A stretch of DNA of 64,000 nt from Candidatus Zipacnadia bacterium (lineage in GTDB: Bacteria; Armatimonadota; Zipacnadia; Zipacnadales; UBA5352): positions 1-64,000 of the forward strand of contig JALGSU010000014.1 in assembly GCA_029821735.1 (NCBI GenBank). Direction: 5' to 3'. The first letter of the stretch is position 1, and each line of letters begins with the position of its first letter. The translations under genes were made by a program, and so were the position numbers. The notes beneath the pieces are model-generated. The model did not search any database and had not been told where the DNA came from. It saw only the letters and a list, made by a program, of their open reading frames with translations. Shown one piece after another: positions 48,981-59,413 of this stretch.

Positions 48981-51900
48981 ATGACGCGGCGACGATTTCC
49001 CCAAAACGCGGCTACGGCGATCCTGGGTGTCCTCACGACGCTTTTCGCCTGTTCAGCCCAGCAGCAGCCCGCTCCGCTGATTCTTGACCCCGGAGGCTAC
49101 TCCGCAAACCTTCCCGACGAAGTTTCAGCCCAGCCCCGCCTCGGTGAGAATCTCATCGAAAATGGCGGTTTTGAGGATCTCGATCCGGCTACAAATGAGC
49201 CTTTCAGTTGGCGAAACGCCTTCCACATCTTCGCGGCCGCTCACGACAAAGATCGCCGTGACACCCTCCAGGAGGCGATTCTGGGCCTTTCCCGCCGCGA
49301 GGCCACCGACGAGAATCCTCACTCGGGCGCGCACAGCATGCATCTGCTCAATCCGTACGAGATGCACGAACGCCGCGCCGGAATCGACCTCAATTTCGGC
49401 AGTTATCTCGCCACCGAAGTGATTCTCCCCGAGCTAACCGCCGACACCAAGTACGTGTTATCTCTCGCAGCCCGCGGCGAGACCAGACCTGGCATCCCCG
49501 GACGCGCCCGAGCCATGGTCGCCTTCTACGACCAAATTGAGCCCAGAGGGGCCAAAACGACGCGTAGCAGCGAAATGGCCTATCCGCAGCTCAGCGATTC
49601 CTGGACCGAATCCACCATGGATTTCGTCGTCCCGCAGACCACTAAACGGCTGACGCTCTTCCTTTATCTGGACAACTGCGGTGAAGTATGGTTCGATGAC
49701 ATAGCTTTGTACCGAACTACCATCGAAAACGGCCTGACGGTCCGCCTGATTCCGATGCAATTCATGGACCAGACCTTCTGCCTATCCTCGGGCGATGTTG
49801 CCACAATGGTCTTTGCTTTCCGCAACGAACTCGAAGTTCCGGTGGATCAGCCCCGGCTGATGCTGGAGCTGCCGCGCGCCATCGAAATCCTGACAACTCG
49901 CGATTCCACCGAGGTCCTCAGCGAAGCCACCCTCGACCGAGATGGGGCCGAAAATGCCCTCTACGCGCTTGATATGGCCGTTCTGGCCCGTCAGGCCCCG
50001 AAAGAAACGTGGTCAGCTCACCAGGGATTGGCGGTCGTGGTGACAACGAATCTGCCCCCCGGAGAGGCGCGATTGCCCGCTCGGTACTGGCTCACAGACG
50101 GAGATTACGAGACTGAGCCGCTGGAGTTCGATTTGCAGGTTCTGCCGCCGATCAGCGGCGAGCGCCCGCAGCGCTTCCGCACGGCCGCGATGTTCAGCTC
50201 CGCCGACTGCCTCTACTCTGATCTGCCGGCCGTCGAAGCGCTGGCGGATTTCTACGACCGCGTGGGGCTCAACTCCGCGCACCTGCGCCCCACCATGCTC
50301 GGCGATGCGCTGCGCCAGCGCGGCATCGTGCGCTACACCGAGAACTACTGGCTGGTCAACGGTTACCGGCTGGGCGCGGGTCAGAAACCCGATGAGTACG
50401 CCTACATGCTGGCAGATGGGACGCCGCATCTGAGAGGCATCTGCCCGACTGAGGTCTACACCCGCGGCGAGTACTACCGCGAGCACGTCTACGGCGCCAT
50501 CCTGCGCAAGGTGATCGTCGAGGACCGCGGCGCGGAGCACTTCCAGCCCAATTGGGAGCCTTACATGTTCGACTGGAAGGGCTGCTTCTGCGACCGCTGC
50601 CGTGAGGAGTTCATCCGCTGGTCGGAGCTGCCCCGCGCCGACGTCGAAGCCGCCTGGCCTGAGGACATCATCCGCAACTACCGCGAGAAGTGGGTGCAGT
50701 TCCGTTCCTGGCAACACGGGGAGCTCGTGCGCACGCTCGAGGAGGACGTGAGCGCGCTGGGTCGCGAGGTCGGCATCGAGTCGCACTTCATTCCGGAGGT
50801 CGCTTTCCCGATGTTCACCGAAGAGGGGCAGGGCGACGACTTCGCCGCGCAGTATCACAGCCGCGACTACAGCAAGTATCTCCCCGTGGTGCAGCCGTGG
50901 GGAGGCTACTGCTCGCAGAACCTCTACAAGCCGTATGTCTATGAAACCGGCTATCACCTGAAGGTCCAGGCCGTGGCTGAGGCGGTGCGCAAGTTCGTCG
51001 ATACGCTGCCTGCAGACGAGCGCCCCGAGATCATCGGTCTGCCCCACAGCTATCAGGGCGACAACCGCGTCACGCAGCCCGAAGCCATCGCTTTTGACTT
51101 CCTGACCTACTTCGCCAACGGCTGGGACGGCGCCATGGCCTACGTCTTCCCGCGCGGCTATGACGCTCGCTACTGGCGGGCGATGGCGGGGGCCAACTCC
51201 CTCATCGCGCGCTTCGAGGAGGCAGTCTCCGTGGACGCCCGGGAGGATAATCACGCCATCGAGCCGGTTACTCCGGTACCGTCCCCCGATCCGGACTGGG
51301 TCGAAGAGCTCGGTCGGGAGGACATCGTCTACTCGTGGGAGTACCGCTCTGGCAATCGGCGGCTGTTCATCGTCGCCAACTTCTGGGCGAAGGGCGAGTG
51401 CTTCTTCCGCCTGAAGCCCGAGGGGCTGGAGGCCGACCGGCAGTACCTGCTGACCGAGCCCGCCGCCGGGCGCTGCTATGCTGACGCGACCGGTCTGCCC
51501 GCCCTGACGGCAGCGGATCTGTCTGACGGCGCGCTGCTGCACGTGGGAGCCATGCGTTACGCGTTCTTTGTGCTGGAGCCTCTCGGTGATGGGCCCGAGC
51601 CGGGCGCGCGACTGGTCACGCCCGCCGAAATGCAGGCCGCCATGGCACAGCGCCTGCCCGCGATCCAACAGGCCTTCAGTGACGAGCAGGAGTTGGCGGC
51701 CGGGCGCGAGGACGAGGATGCGACCGAGATCGTCGACTACTCCGGGCTGAAGACTGTGCGCGCCGGTGAGATGACCTGCGGACCACTGGAGGTGCTCGAC
51801 CTGAACGGGCCGGGCATCTCGATTCGCACCGAGGATCGCGAGGTGATCATCGACCCCGCTGGCGGCGGCCGGCTCGTGAGCTGGAAGGCCGGCGAGGATG

Positions 51901-52565
51901 AGCTGGTGTGTTGGGACGGGCAGTGGGCGATGCTGCTCGACGGCTTCTGGTACCCAGAGGCTTCGGCGAAGGTTGTGGTTAACCCCATGCAGGTTATCGC
52001 CCAAGAGGCCACCGACACGGGCATACGCGTGGTTCTGCGCCGTAAGCTGAGCGAAGAGGTCAACGACCTGACCGGTCTGGTGCTGACCAAGACGTGGGAG
52101 ATCGGCGACGGTGGCGCGCGCATCGAATTGACTTCGGAGTTGGCCAACGAGACCGGCGGGGCGCTGGAGTTCTCGCACCGTTACCACAACATGCCCGCCC
52201 ACCTGGAGCTGCGCCCGGACCAGCGCGGCTGGGCGGACATGAGGGGTGAGGGCGAGCCGGTGCGCTTTGAGCGCATGTTCGTCAAACGTCTCTACGAATA
52301 TGAGCCGGCTCCAGACGATGAGCTGGTGCTCCGCGGCTTCCCAATGGACAAGCGGGAGATGATAGGCCGCGCGGCAGTGGTGCTGGACGCTGATTGGCTG
52401 CCGGCGATGCAGTTTGAGCTGGACCCGGACCGGCTGCTGGCGATCGCGTTCTGGGACCACGGCTCCCAGCGCTGCGCGACACTGGAGCCCATCCACCAGC
52501 GGGTGCGCCTGGAGCCCGGCGAGACCTGGAGCACCAGCGTAACGCTGACCGCGGAGGCCCCATAG
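48981..52565 (+). CDS. Large secreted glycoside hydrolase-like protein with N-terminal CBM-like domain
   Basis: ENLIENGGFEDLDPATNEPFSW...WFDDIALYRT (CBM4/9-like); central catalytic-like region FDWKGCFCDRCREEFIRW, FANGWDGAMAYVFPRGYDARYWRAMAGAN; C-terminal aldose-epimerase-like beta-sandwich. Confidence 0.7.
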   Translation: MTRRRFPQNAATAILGVLTTLFACSAQQQPAPLILDPGGYSANLPDEVSAQPRLGENLIENGGFEDLDPATNEPFSWRNAFHIFAAAHDKDRRDTLQEAILGLSRREATDENPHSGAHSMHLLNPYEMHERRAGIDLNFGSYLATEVILPELTADTKYVLSLAARGETRPGIPGRARAMVAFYDQIEPRGAKTTRSSEMAYPQLSDSWTESTMDFVVPQTTKRLTLFLYLDNCGEVWFDDIALYRTTIENGLTVRLIPMQFMDQTFCLSSGDVATMVFAFRNELEVPVDQPRLMLELPRAIEILTTRDSTEVLSEATLDRDGAENALYALDMAVLARQAPKETWSAHQGLAVVVTTNLPPGEARLPARYWLTDGDYETEPLEFDLQVLPPISGERPQRFRTAAMFSSADCLYSDLPAVEALADFYDRVGLNSAHLRPTMLGDALRQRGIVRYTENYWLVNGYRLGAGQKPDEYAYMLADGTPHLRGICPTEVYTRGEYYREHVYGAILRKVIVEDRGAEHFQPNWEPYMFDWKGCFCDRCREEFIRWSELPRADVEAAWPEDIIRNYREKWVQFRSWQHGELVRTLEEDVSALGREVGIESHFIPEVAFPMFTEEGQGDDFAAQYHSRDYSKYLPVVQPWGGYCSQNLYKPYVYETGYHLKVQAVAEAVRKFVDTLPADERPEIIGLPHSYQGDNRVTQPEAIAFDFLTYFANGWDGAMAYVFPRGYDARYWRAMAGANSLIARFEEAVSVDAREDNHAIEPVTPVPSPDPDWVEELGREDIVYSWEYRSGNRRLFIVANFWAKGECFFRLKPEGLEADRQYLLTEPAAGRCYADATGLPALTAADLSDGALLHVGAMRYAFFVLEPLGDGPEPGARLVTPAEMQAAMAQRLPAIQQAFSDEQELAAGREDEDATEIVDYSGLKTVRAGEMTCGPLEVLDLNGPGISIRTEDREVIIDPAGGGRLVSWKAGEDELVCWDGQWAMLLDGFWYPEASAKVVVNPMQVIAQEATDTGIRVVLRRKLSEEVNDLTGLVLTKTWEIGDGGARIELTSELANETGGALEFSHRYHNMPAHLELRPDQRGWADMRGEGEPVRFERMFVKRLYEYEPAPDDELVLRGFPMDKREMIGRAAVVLDADWLPAMQFELDPDRLLAIAFWDHGSQRCATLEPIHQRVRLEPGETWSTSVTLTAEAP

Positions 52566-52590
52566 CCCCGGGTCAAAGCACCGGCATCGC

Positions 52591-54858
52591 TCACGGCTCC
52601 TCAGCCAGCCGCTGCAACTCAACTATCAGCGACGCCATCTCGCGGCGGCACTCCTCGACGAGTTCCGGCCGGTGCACGAAGTTGCTGAACCGGAAGGTGA
52701 GTTGCTCAGGGAAGCTCCTGGCTGCGGCGACGCGTGCCGCGACCTCGGGTGTGACTGCTCCCCGGGCTTCGGCCTGCGAGAGAAGTTGGTCGATCAACCA
52801 GAAATACTCCCGGTCCTCCAGTCCGTCGCGAATGTGATGCAGCCGCGCCGAACGCCAGAGGCCCTGGACGTTGGCGTCCTCGGTGCCGGGGTAGTAGAGC
52901 GTGCCGTCGCCCTGCCTGACGTCATCGCGGCGGACGATGCCATGAGGAGCGTGCTCGAACTGCCCCCGTGGTCCCAGTGACCAGTAGCTGACCCCCTCAA
53001 ACCCGTGCTTCTGCAGCATCCAGAAGAACAGCCGAGCTCCTGCGGGATCGCTCACGTGGAAGAGGAAGTCGTGGATGTACGGCCACACCTGCTCGCCCTC
53101 CTGCTGCCGGCCCTTGTAGAAGTCTGCGGCAGCGAGGACATAGCGCGAACTGGGACACCAGATGTCGGCAATGCCGACGCCTCGGCTGAGCTTGGTGGCG
53201 TCGGGGGTGCCCATTGAGGTGACCATGAGCTTGACGCCCGGTGCCCATTCGCGGGTTTTGGCCGCCATCTCGCGCGCCTGGTCGATTCGATCAGGTCCGA
53301 GTTCGTCTGGCATCCGGGCATACGCCTGGTCGATCCAGCCATTCGCCTGGAGGATGGGATAGTACGCCTCCCAGAACCGGCGCATCCCCTCGTAGCCAGC
53401 TTCGGGCTCGCCGCGAAGCACGCGGTACGTGTCCCCCCAGGGACAGACCATTGTGAGTTGCAGACCGCGCTCGTTGAGCGTCTCCGCCGTTCTCACCAGC
53501 GCCGACTGCAACTTGGGTCCGAGGACCTGCTGGTACGCTTCCTCGGAGAAGTCCGACTTCCGGAGAATACCGTGCTCCTCTCGGTGGAACGGGTAGCCCA
53601 TGGCGATGCGGAAATCGGCGAGGTCCTCGGTCCACCACAGATGCCGCTCGAGTGTCCCGCCCGTCGCGCGGAACAGGCCGGTGCGGGTATGCGTTTCGCG
53701 TGGCAGCGCGAAATCCCAGACCTCGATTTCCACCGGCATCTGCAGCGGTAGCGTGCCGTTCACCGTGGCGGTGACGGTGGACTTGTAGATGCCCGGGGCG
53801 GCGCTCGCCGGAGCATACACCGAGACCCAGAACGTCGTGTTCGGCTGCTCGATCGCGAGATCAGGCGACAGTTCAGCGTGGGATGTGGGCGCGAGGGGAT
53901 CGGGGTACAGGCGCTCTTTGGTGCGGTCGCGGTAATACTCAAGCGAGTAGCGCAACCACTCGACTCGCGTCTGCAGAGAACCATCGGTCGCGCCTGCCGG
54001 GCCGGTCCAGGGCCCGACGGCCAGGTCAACGGTGCTGACCTGGAAATCGGGCGCTGGCGATGCGGTAATCTGCGCGCTCACCCACTCGTTCCGCGCGACA
54101 GTCAAACGCAGCGGCCCTTGTGCACCCTCGCGAAGCATCAGGTCGGCTGTCGCGTTCGCGTCCGGCCACAGCCGCTCTTCAGGCGGCGCTGACCAGAGGA
54201 CCGCGTCTGCCGTCCGCGCACCCGTGCAGGTGGAGGCACGATGCACGCGCAGGTGCAGATCGCCATCTACCGGCCGACCGTCCAGATACATGCGTCCGTG
54301 CGGGTAGACATCACCCTCGGTGGCCTTGATGTTGTTCTTGCGCACGGTGGTGGTCAGCCGGTCAGCGACAACTTCGTAGTACCAGACTGTCTCCGGGTCT
54401 GACGGGAAGTCGACAACGAGGGGCAGATCATCGGTGATCTGTTCCGGCGGGAACTGCTTCTGTGCGACGAGGTCCCCGCCCGGGCCGCCCCGGTAGAGGC
54501 TAACCGTCATGGACGGCCCCGTCTCCCTATAGGTCAGGCCAGGCGCGCCACTGAGCGACCCCAGCCCCAACTGCACACCCGCCAGCCGAGGGCCGGCGCA
54601 GCGGAAGGTCTGCCCGACGGCCCGGCAGGTGGTGAGGTCAATCCACCAGTTGCAGTGAACGCCAGCCAGGGCCTCCGCGCGGTAGCACTGCGCCGTGATG
54701 GTGCCGTCGGCGTGCCAGACTACCTCGTTGTCCAGAAGCTCTTCGATGGCCTCCAGTGCACACGCCGGACCGGCGACCAAGATCACGCAGAGCCCCATCA
54801 GTAAGCCGGGCAGCCACATGCGGTGCATGTTTCGCGAGCGCCCTCGTTCGATGATCAT
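52591..54858 (-). CDS. DUF4091 domain secreted protein
   Basis: Signal peptide; EIEVWDFALPRETHTRTGLF; RLFFWMLQKHGFEGVSYWSLG; SARLHHIRDGLEDREYFWLIDQLL. Confidence 0.8.
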   Translation of the reverse strand: MIIERGRSRNMHRMWLPGLLMGLCVILVAGPACALEAIEELLDNEVVWHADGTITAQCYRAEALAGVHCNWWIDLTTCRAVGQTFRCAGPRLAGVQLGLGSLSGAPGLTYRETGPSMTVSLYRGGPGGDLVAQKQFPPEQITDDLPLVVDFPSDPETVWYYEVVADRLTTTVRKNNIKATEGDVYPHGRMYLDGRPVDGDLHLRVHRASTCTGARTADAVLWSAPPEERLWPDANATADLMLREGAQGPLRLTVARNEWVSAQITASPAPDFQVSTVDLAVGPWTGPAGATDGSLQTRVEWLRYSLEYYRDRTKERLYPDPLAPTSHAELSPDLAIEQPNTTFWVSVYAPASAAPGIYKSTVTATVNGTLPLQMPVEIEVWDFALPRETHTRTGLFRATGGTLERHLWWTEDLADFRIAMGYPFHREEHGILRKSDFSEEAYQQVLGPKLQSALVRTAETLNERGLQLTMVCPWGDTYRVLRGEPEAGYEGMRRFWEAYYPILQANGWIDQAYARMPDELGPDRIDQAREMAAKTREWAPGVKLMVTSMGTPDATKLSRGVGIADIWCPSSRYVLAAADFYKGRQQEGEQVWPYIHDFLFHVSDPAGARLFFWMLQKHGFEGVSYWSLGPRGQFEHAPHGIVRRDDVRQGDGTLYYPGTEDANVQGLWRSARLHHIRDGLEDREYFWLIDQLLSQAEARGAVTPEVAARVAAARSFPEQLTFRFSNFVHRPELVEECRREMASLIVELQRLAEEP

Positions 54859-55020
54859 CGCAGTCTCCGCCTCCATCTCGCGCTTGGTGTAGTAGTGCTT
54901 CCGCCAGCGTTCCGTCAACACCTGCGGTGGAGGGTTCCGGACTCAAGGCGAGGAATGGATTCCCGTTCACGGCAGCACGCTCAGCAACCCGACCATCGAC
55001 GAGGTACGGGAGGATGCGCC

Positions 55021-56565
55021 ATGACGGCGAACATAGCGACGCTGGCTTTTCTCCTGGCCGCCGCGAGTGTATGCGCCCAGCCGGAAGCAGCGCCGATTTT
55101 CAGCGCTGACTTCGATCAGCCCGACGCTCTTGAGGCCTGGTCGGCGGGCGGCGAACTCGTCGAGCATGATGGTGGCCACGCGCTGGTCGTCGAACGGCCC
55201 GAGGGTGGCGAAGGCACCTCGCTCCTGCTTCGGTGCGACGTGCCCGCGGAGGAGATCGCGGGGAAGATGATCACAGTGCAGGGCTCCGTGCGGGCGGAGG
55301 GCGTGAGCGTCCCGCCGAACAGTTGGAATGGCGTCAAGGTCATGCTCATCCTCGAGTTGGACGAGGGCAGACAGCATCCGCAACTTGCTCTGGACGTGGG
55401 CACGTATGACTGGCGAACAGCGACGCGCGCCATCCGCATCCCACGAGGCGTGACCGGAGCGACGCTTGCCCTGGGACTGGAGAAGGTCACCGGGAGGGCC
55501 TGGTTCGACGATATCACGATCCGGGTCGGCAGGCTGTGGACCGACGGCAGGCGGTCGGAGACCATGGACCGCGGTCACGACCTGCCGCGTCTGCGCGGCG
55601 CCATGCACGGGCCGGACTTCGTCGAGGAGGACTTCCGCACGCTGGCCACCGAGTGGGGCGCCAACCACATGCGCTGGCAGATCAACTGGCGCCCGATGAG
55701 CGAAGCGCGGGAGTTGGCCCGAGACCTCGACGCGTACGATGAGTGGCTGGCGGGAGCGCTGGCGGAGTGCGATCAGGCGGTGGACCTGGCCGAGGAACTG
55801 GGTGTGCTGCTGCTGGTGGACCTGCACTGCGCCCCAGGCGGGCGGGCCAGCGGCAACGGCAACCGCATCTTCGCGGAGAAGCGCTACCAGGACAAGTTGC
55901 TGGAAGTCTGGGCCGAGATTGCCACACGCTACCGGGGGCGCAAAGCCGTCTGGGCCTACGAGATCGTCAACGAGCCGGTTGAGGGCCCGGTGGCAGAGGG
56001 CCTGATGGGCTGGCGCGACCTGGCGACTGCGTGCATCGAGGTGATCCGCGCCATCGAGCCGGGCAAGCCGGTGGTGGTCGAGCCCGGGCCAATGGGTGGT
56101 CCCGGCGGCTTCGACAGTCTCAAGCCCCTGGACCTGGACGGCATCATCTACAGTTGCCACATGTACATGCCCCACACGTTCACCCACCAGGGCGTGCACA
56201 GCAGCGAGGTCAGCTTTGTCTACCCGGGCGTGATCAACGGGGAGCAGTGGGACAAGGAGCGGTTGCGAGAGGCGCTGGCGCCCGCGCGTGACTACCAACT
56301 CGAGTTCAATGTGCCGATGTACATCGGCGAGTTCAGCGCCATCCGCTGGGCGCCGGACAACAGTGCCCAGCGCTACCTGAAGGACCTGATCGAGATCATG
56401 GAGGAGTATGAGTGGGACTGGGCGTACCACGCCTTCCGCGAGTGGTCTGGCTGGAGCGTCGAGCACACCACCGACCAGGCCAACACGGAGCCCAGCCCCA
56501 CGCCTACCGACCGCGAGTTGCTTCTGCGCTCGTGGTTCGAACTCAACGAGAGGCCCGAGTGGTAG
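55021..56565 (+). CDS. Secreted GH5 (cellulase family)-like protein with N-terminal beta-sandwich domain
   Basis: ATG 55021 with GGGAGG RBS; ANHMRWQINW, LLLVDLHCAPGG, VWAYEIVNEPVEGP, IYSCHMYMPHTFTHQG, MYIGEFSA: GH5-type acid/base NEP and nucleophile E motifs. Confidence 0.85.
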   Translation: MTANIATLAFLLAAASVCAQPEAAPIFSADFDQPDALEAWSAGGELVEHDGGHALVVERPEGGEGTSLLLRCDVPAEEIAGKMITVQGSVRAEGVSVPPNSWNGVKVMLILELDEGRQHPQLALDVGTYDWRTATRAIRIPRGVTGATLALGLEKVTGRAWFDDITIRVGRLWTDGRRSETMDRGHDLPRLRGAMHGPDFVEEDFRTLATEWGANHMRWQINWRPMSEARELARDLDAYDEWLAGALAECDQAVDLAEELGVLLLVDLHCAPGGRASGNGNRIFAEKRYQDKLLEVWAEIATRYRGRKAVWAYEIVNEPVEGPVAEGLMGWRDLATACIEVIRAIEPGKPVVVEPGPMGGPGGFDSLKPLDLDGIIYSCHMYMPHTFTHQGVHSSEVSFVYPGVINGEQWDKERLREALAPARDYQLEFNVPMYIGEFSAIRWAPDNSAQRYLKDLIEIMEEYEWDWAYHAFREWSGWSVEHTTDQANTEPSPTPTDRELLLRSWFELNERPEW

Positions 56566-56597
56566 AGTGGCAGCGGCGGGGCCTGCGGGAACGAGAC

Positions 56598-56621
56598 GAG
56601 GCAGGCCGGATGGCCTGCCTC
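56598..56621. terminator. Hairpin between convergent genes (putative terminator)
   Basis: GAGGCAGGCC-ggat-GGCCTGCCTC; no strong U-tract. Confidence 0.5.
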
Positions 56622-56645
56622 GATCGGTTCTGCGGGTAGAGAGCG

Positions 56646-58921
56646 TCAGCGCACCTTGGGCAGCGTCATCTCGATGACGCCCTCGCCGCCGATGATGAGG
56701 ATCGGTTCGCCCCACGCGTGTTCGGGGTCGCCCCTGTCTCCCGTGTAGGCCATCACTCCATACTGCAGCCCCGCAACAAGGTTCTCAACCGTGAACTGCC
56801 CGTTCTCGTCGGTCTTCAGGTTCTCGACACGTGTGCGCAGTGGCGCCGGCAGGCCCGTTCCAGCGACTTTCGAGTGGGCCGCCGCAGTGGCGCCGCCGAC
56901 CGGCTGCCCGTCGGCGTCGAGCACGGTGGCGACGATCGTCACCGGCTCGGCCAACTCGATGACCAGCGCCAGCGGCACCTCGGGGTCGATCGGCTCGGCG
57001 TATGCGGCGCTGCCGTCGGGCAATGCCACGAGCACCGTCGTGTCGGCGCGCACGGACAGGCCCGCAAGCTCGAAGTGGCCCTCCGCGTCCGTGGTGGTCT
57101 GCAGGTCTTCCGTGCGACCGGCGAACACGAGTGCGCCCTCGACGGGGTTGCCGTCAGCGTCGACGACCATGCCACTGACCGAGAAGCCCTCGGGGGCGAT
57201 GACGAAGGGCTCAAGGGTGCGCGTCTCGCCGGGCGAGAGCCTGACCGCGTCCCGGGCCTCATCCGGCTCCGAGAGCGTGTTGTTCGCCAACTGGTAGTCG
57301 AGTCTGAAGGTGAGTGGCACGTCTGCGGGCAGCGGCCCAATGCGCGCGCAGCCATCGGCGTCGGTCGAGGTGGTCATGGGCGTCTGCATGCTCCAGCCCT
57401 GATCGTCCACCCGCGTGTAGACGAGGATGTCGGGGAGCGGATTGCCCTCGCGGTCCTCGACCGAGGTCTCTATCCATGCGCCCTGCTGCAGCGTGATGGT
57501 AGCCTCGCGGTCGGTCTCGCCGTTGACGATGGCGAGGCCGGCGAGGTCGCGGTCCACGTCCTGCACCAGCGCGGCTGCCATTGGCTTCTGCTCTAGACGA
57601 TGGGCGCGGCGGCCGTACGTCAACTCGATTTGCCCATCCGCGTCGGTGACCCGGTCGACGTCACCGGGATCCCCACCGTAGCGGCTCGCGGCGTCCCAGT
57701 GTACCGGGACTCCAGCCGCCGAGGTGCCGTCGGGATTGAAAACCGTGAGCGTGATGATCGGCTTGCGGAACAGGCGGAAGTCGAGGGTCTGGTCAACGCC
57801 CTCCTCGATCTCCACCCAGAGGTTCTCCGGCTCCGCGTGCCGCGCCTCCGAGGGTGAGCCCTGCCAGTAGATGTAGTTGCGCCCCGGCGGCAGACGCAGT
57901 TCGTAGCGTCCGTCGGCGTCCATCTTCGTGGCCTGGCACCAAGCTGACGACTTCGGGTGCGCGGGACCGTACGCGGCGACGGCCGCCTCGGGCACGGGCT
58001 CGCCCGTGTCCGCCCAGGTCACGACGCCTCGGAGCATGACCCCCTCGATCAACTCGAAGTCGATGTTCTCCGCGCTTTCCCCCGCCGCGACCTGGAGGGC
58101 TTCGTGGGCGACGGCAGTATAGCCCTCGGGTGGCGTGAGGGCGACGTTGAAGGTGCCTGCCGAGACGCCATGAATCTCGTAGCGACCATCGGCGCCGGTT
58201 GTGGCATGACCACCGCCCCCGCCCCCGCGGCTTCGATCGACCTCATGATTGGCCTGCGCGCCGACGTCTACGTCAGCGACTGGTTCGCCGTCGCAGGTGA
58301 CGCGTCCGGAGATGCGGGCCTCGGGCGACATGACGATCCGCACCTCATCGCCCGTGACCGGCCAGTCTGCGGAGTAGGTGTCATGGTAGTTCGCCAGACC
58401 GGCTCGCTCAGCTGAAAGGGATATCTGGCGACCCATGGGGAGGGCGCCGATTGAGAAGCGGCCCTGATCGTCGGTCAACGCGGCGGGAGCGCCGTCCCAA
58501 TCGCCGAAGTATGCGGCACTGCCGTAGGCGCGACCGGGTTCTACCAGCGACCTGACGACAACGTCCACGCCTGCGAGTGGCACGCCAGCGGGGTCGGCGA
58601 CTGTTCCCGAGATCGCACCCATTTCGCGGCTGAGCGTGATTTCCATCGGGCCGTCGGCGGGTCTTGCGTACGCCAGAGCGTAGCCCTCGGCTTGCTCGTG
58701 AAGACGATCTCGAAGCTGCCATCGGGGGCAGTCTTCACACTCAGCCATTTGCGTCCATCAGTTCCACGGTAGTTCCACCATACGTCCGCCTTAGCGACGG
58801 GCTCGCCGCCAGGGCCGATGACACGACCAGTTACGGTCATCTCCTCCTGCGACCAGACACTCGTTGCGCTCAGGACCATGCCCAATACGACCATCCACAT
58901 CCAGGTCCGCCCCGTCATCAT
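56646..58921 (-). pseudogene. Secreted protein with repeated CarboxypepD_reg-like (Ig-like) domains, split by an apparent -1 frameshift
   Basis: ORF 58541-58921 (MMTGRTWMWMVVLGMVLSATSVWSQEEMTVTGRVIGPGGEPVAKADVWW...DGSFEIVFTS) joins ORF 56646-58748 (EQAEGYALAYARPADGPMEITLSREMGAISGTVADPAG...) near 58700. Many G-x-V-x-D-x-x-G-x-P repeats. Confidence 0.75.
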
Positions 58922-59300
58922 ACGCGCCTCCCCAAAGGTTACCCGACCAAGTGCGCTCGAACTGATACCAGTACCTTCTCTATCTCATCGACAATTTCCT
59001 CGCGATTTCGTGCGGGACTTCACCGTCGGCATGAAGCTCCCGGCTGGCGGCAGGTCATACCAGCGGTCCGCCAGCGGGTCACCCTCTCGTCGCATCCAGT
59101 CGAAGACGCGCTTCCGCGGCTACGCCATACCGAGAAATGCGAGCGTCCCCGTCCCCACTATCCCCGGTCGCCGCCAGCTTCCTCAATTCCCTTGAGGAAA
59201 CCGCCACATTGTTGCCCTGATATTGTGGTAATCTGCACCTGCAGGCGTGGTGGGAATGTCGGTGAGACTGAGCAGGGCGACGATTGCGCAATTGACCACA

Positions 59301-59340
59301 CAGGCCCACGCGGAAGGTGAGCTACCTTCGCGCGGGCCTG
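59301..59340. other. Long intergenic hairpin (terminator/attenuator candidate)
   Basis: CAGGCCCACGCGGAAGGT-gagct-ACCTTCGCGCGGGCCTG, one bulge, upstream of CDS 59414; followed by cgcttgttctgtctt. Confidence 0.5.
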
Positions 59341-59413
59341 CGCTTGTTCTGTCTTAGCCGTCGCGAGCGACAGGGAGTGCAGCGCCCACGGGCGGGGACA
59401 TGGAGGAGGAACT

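Noticed and set aside
50013-52622. 869 aa minus-strand ORF
   Set aside because: Antisense shadow of the 48981-52565 gene caused by high GC; low-complexity composition and no domain.
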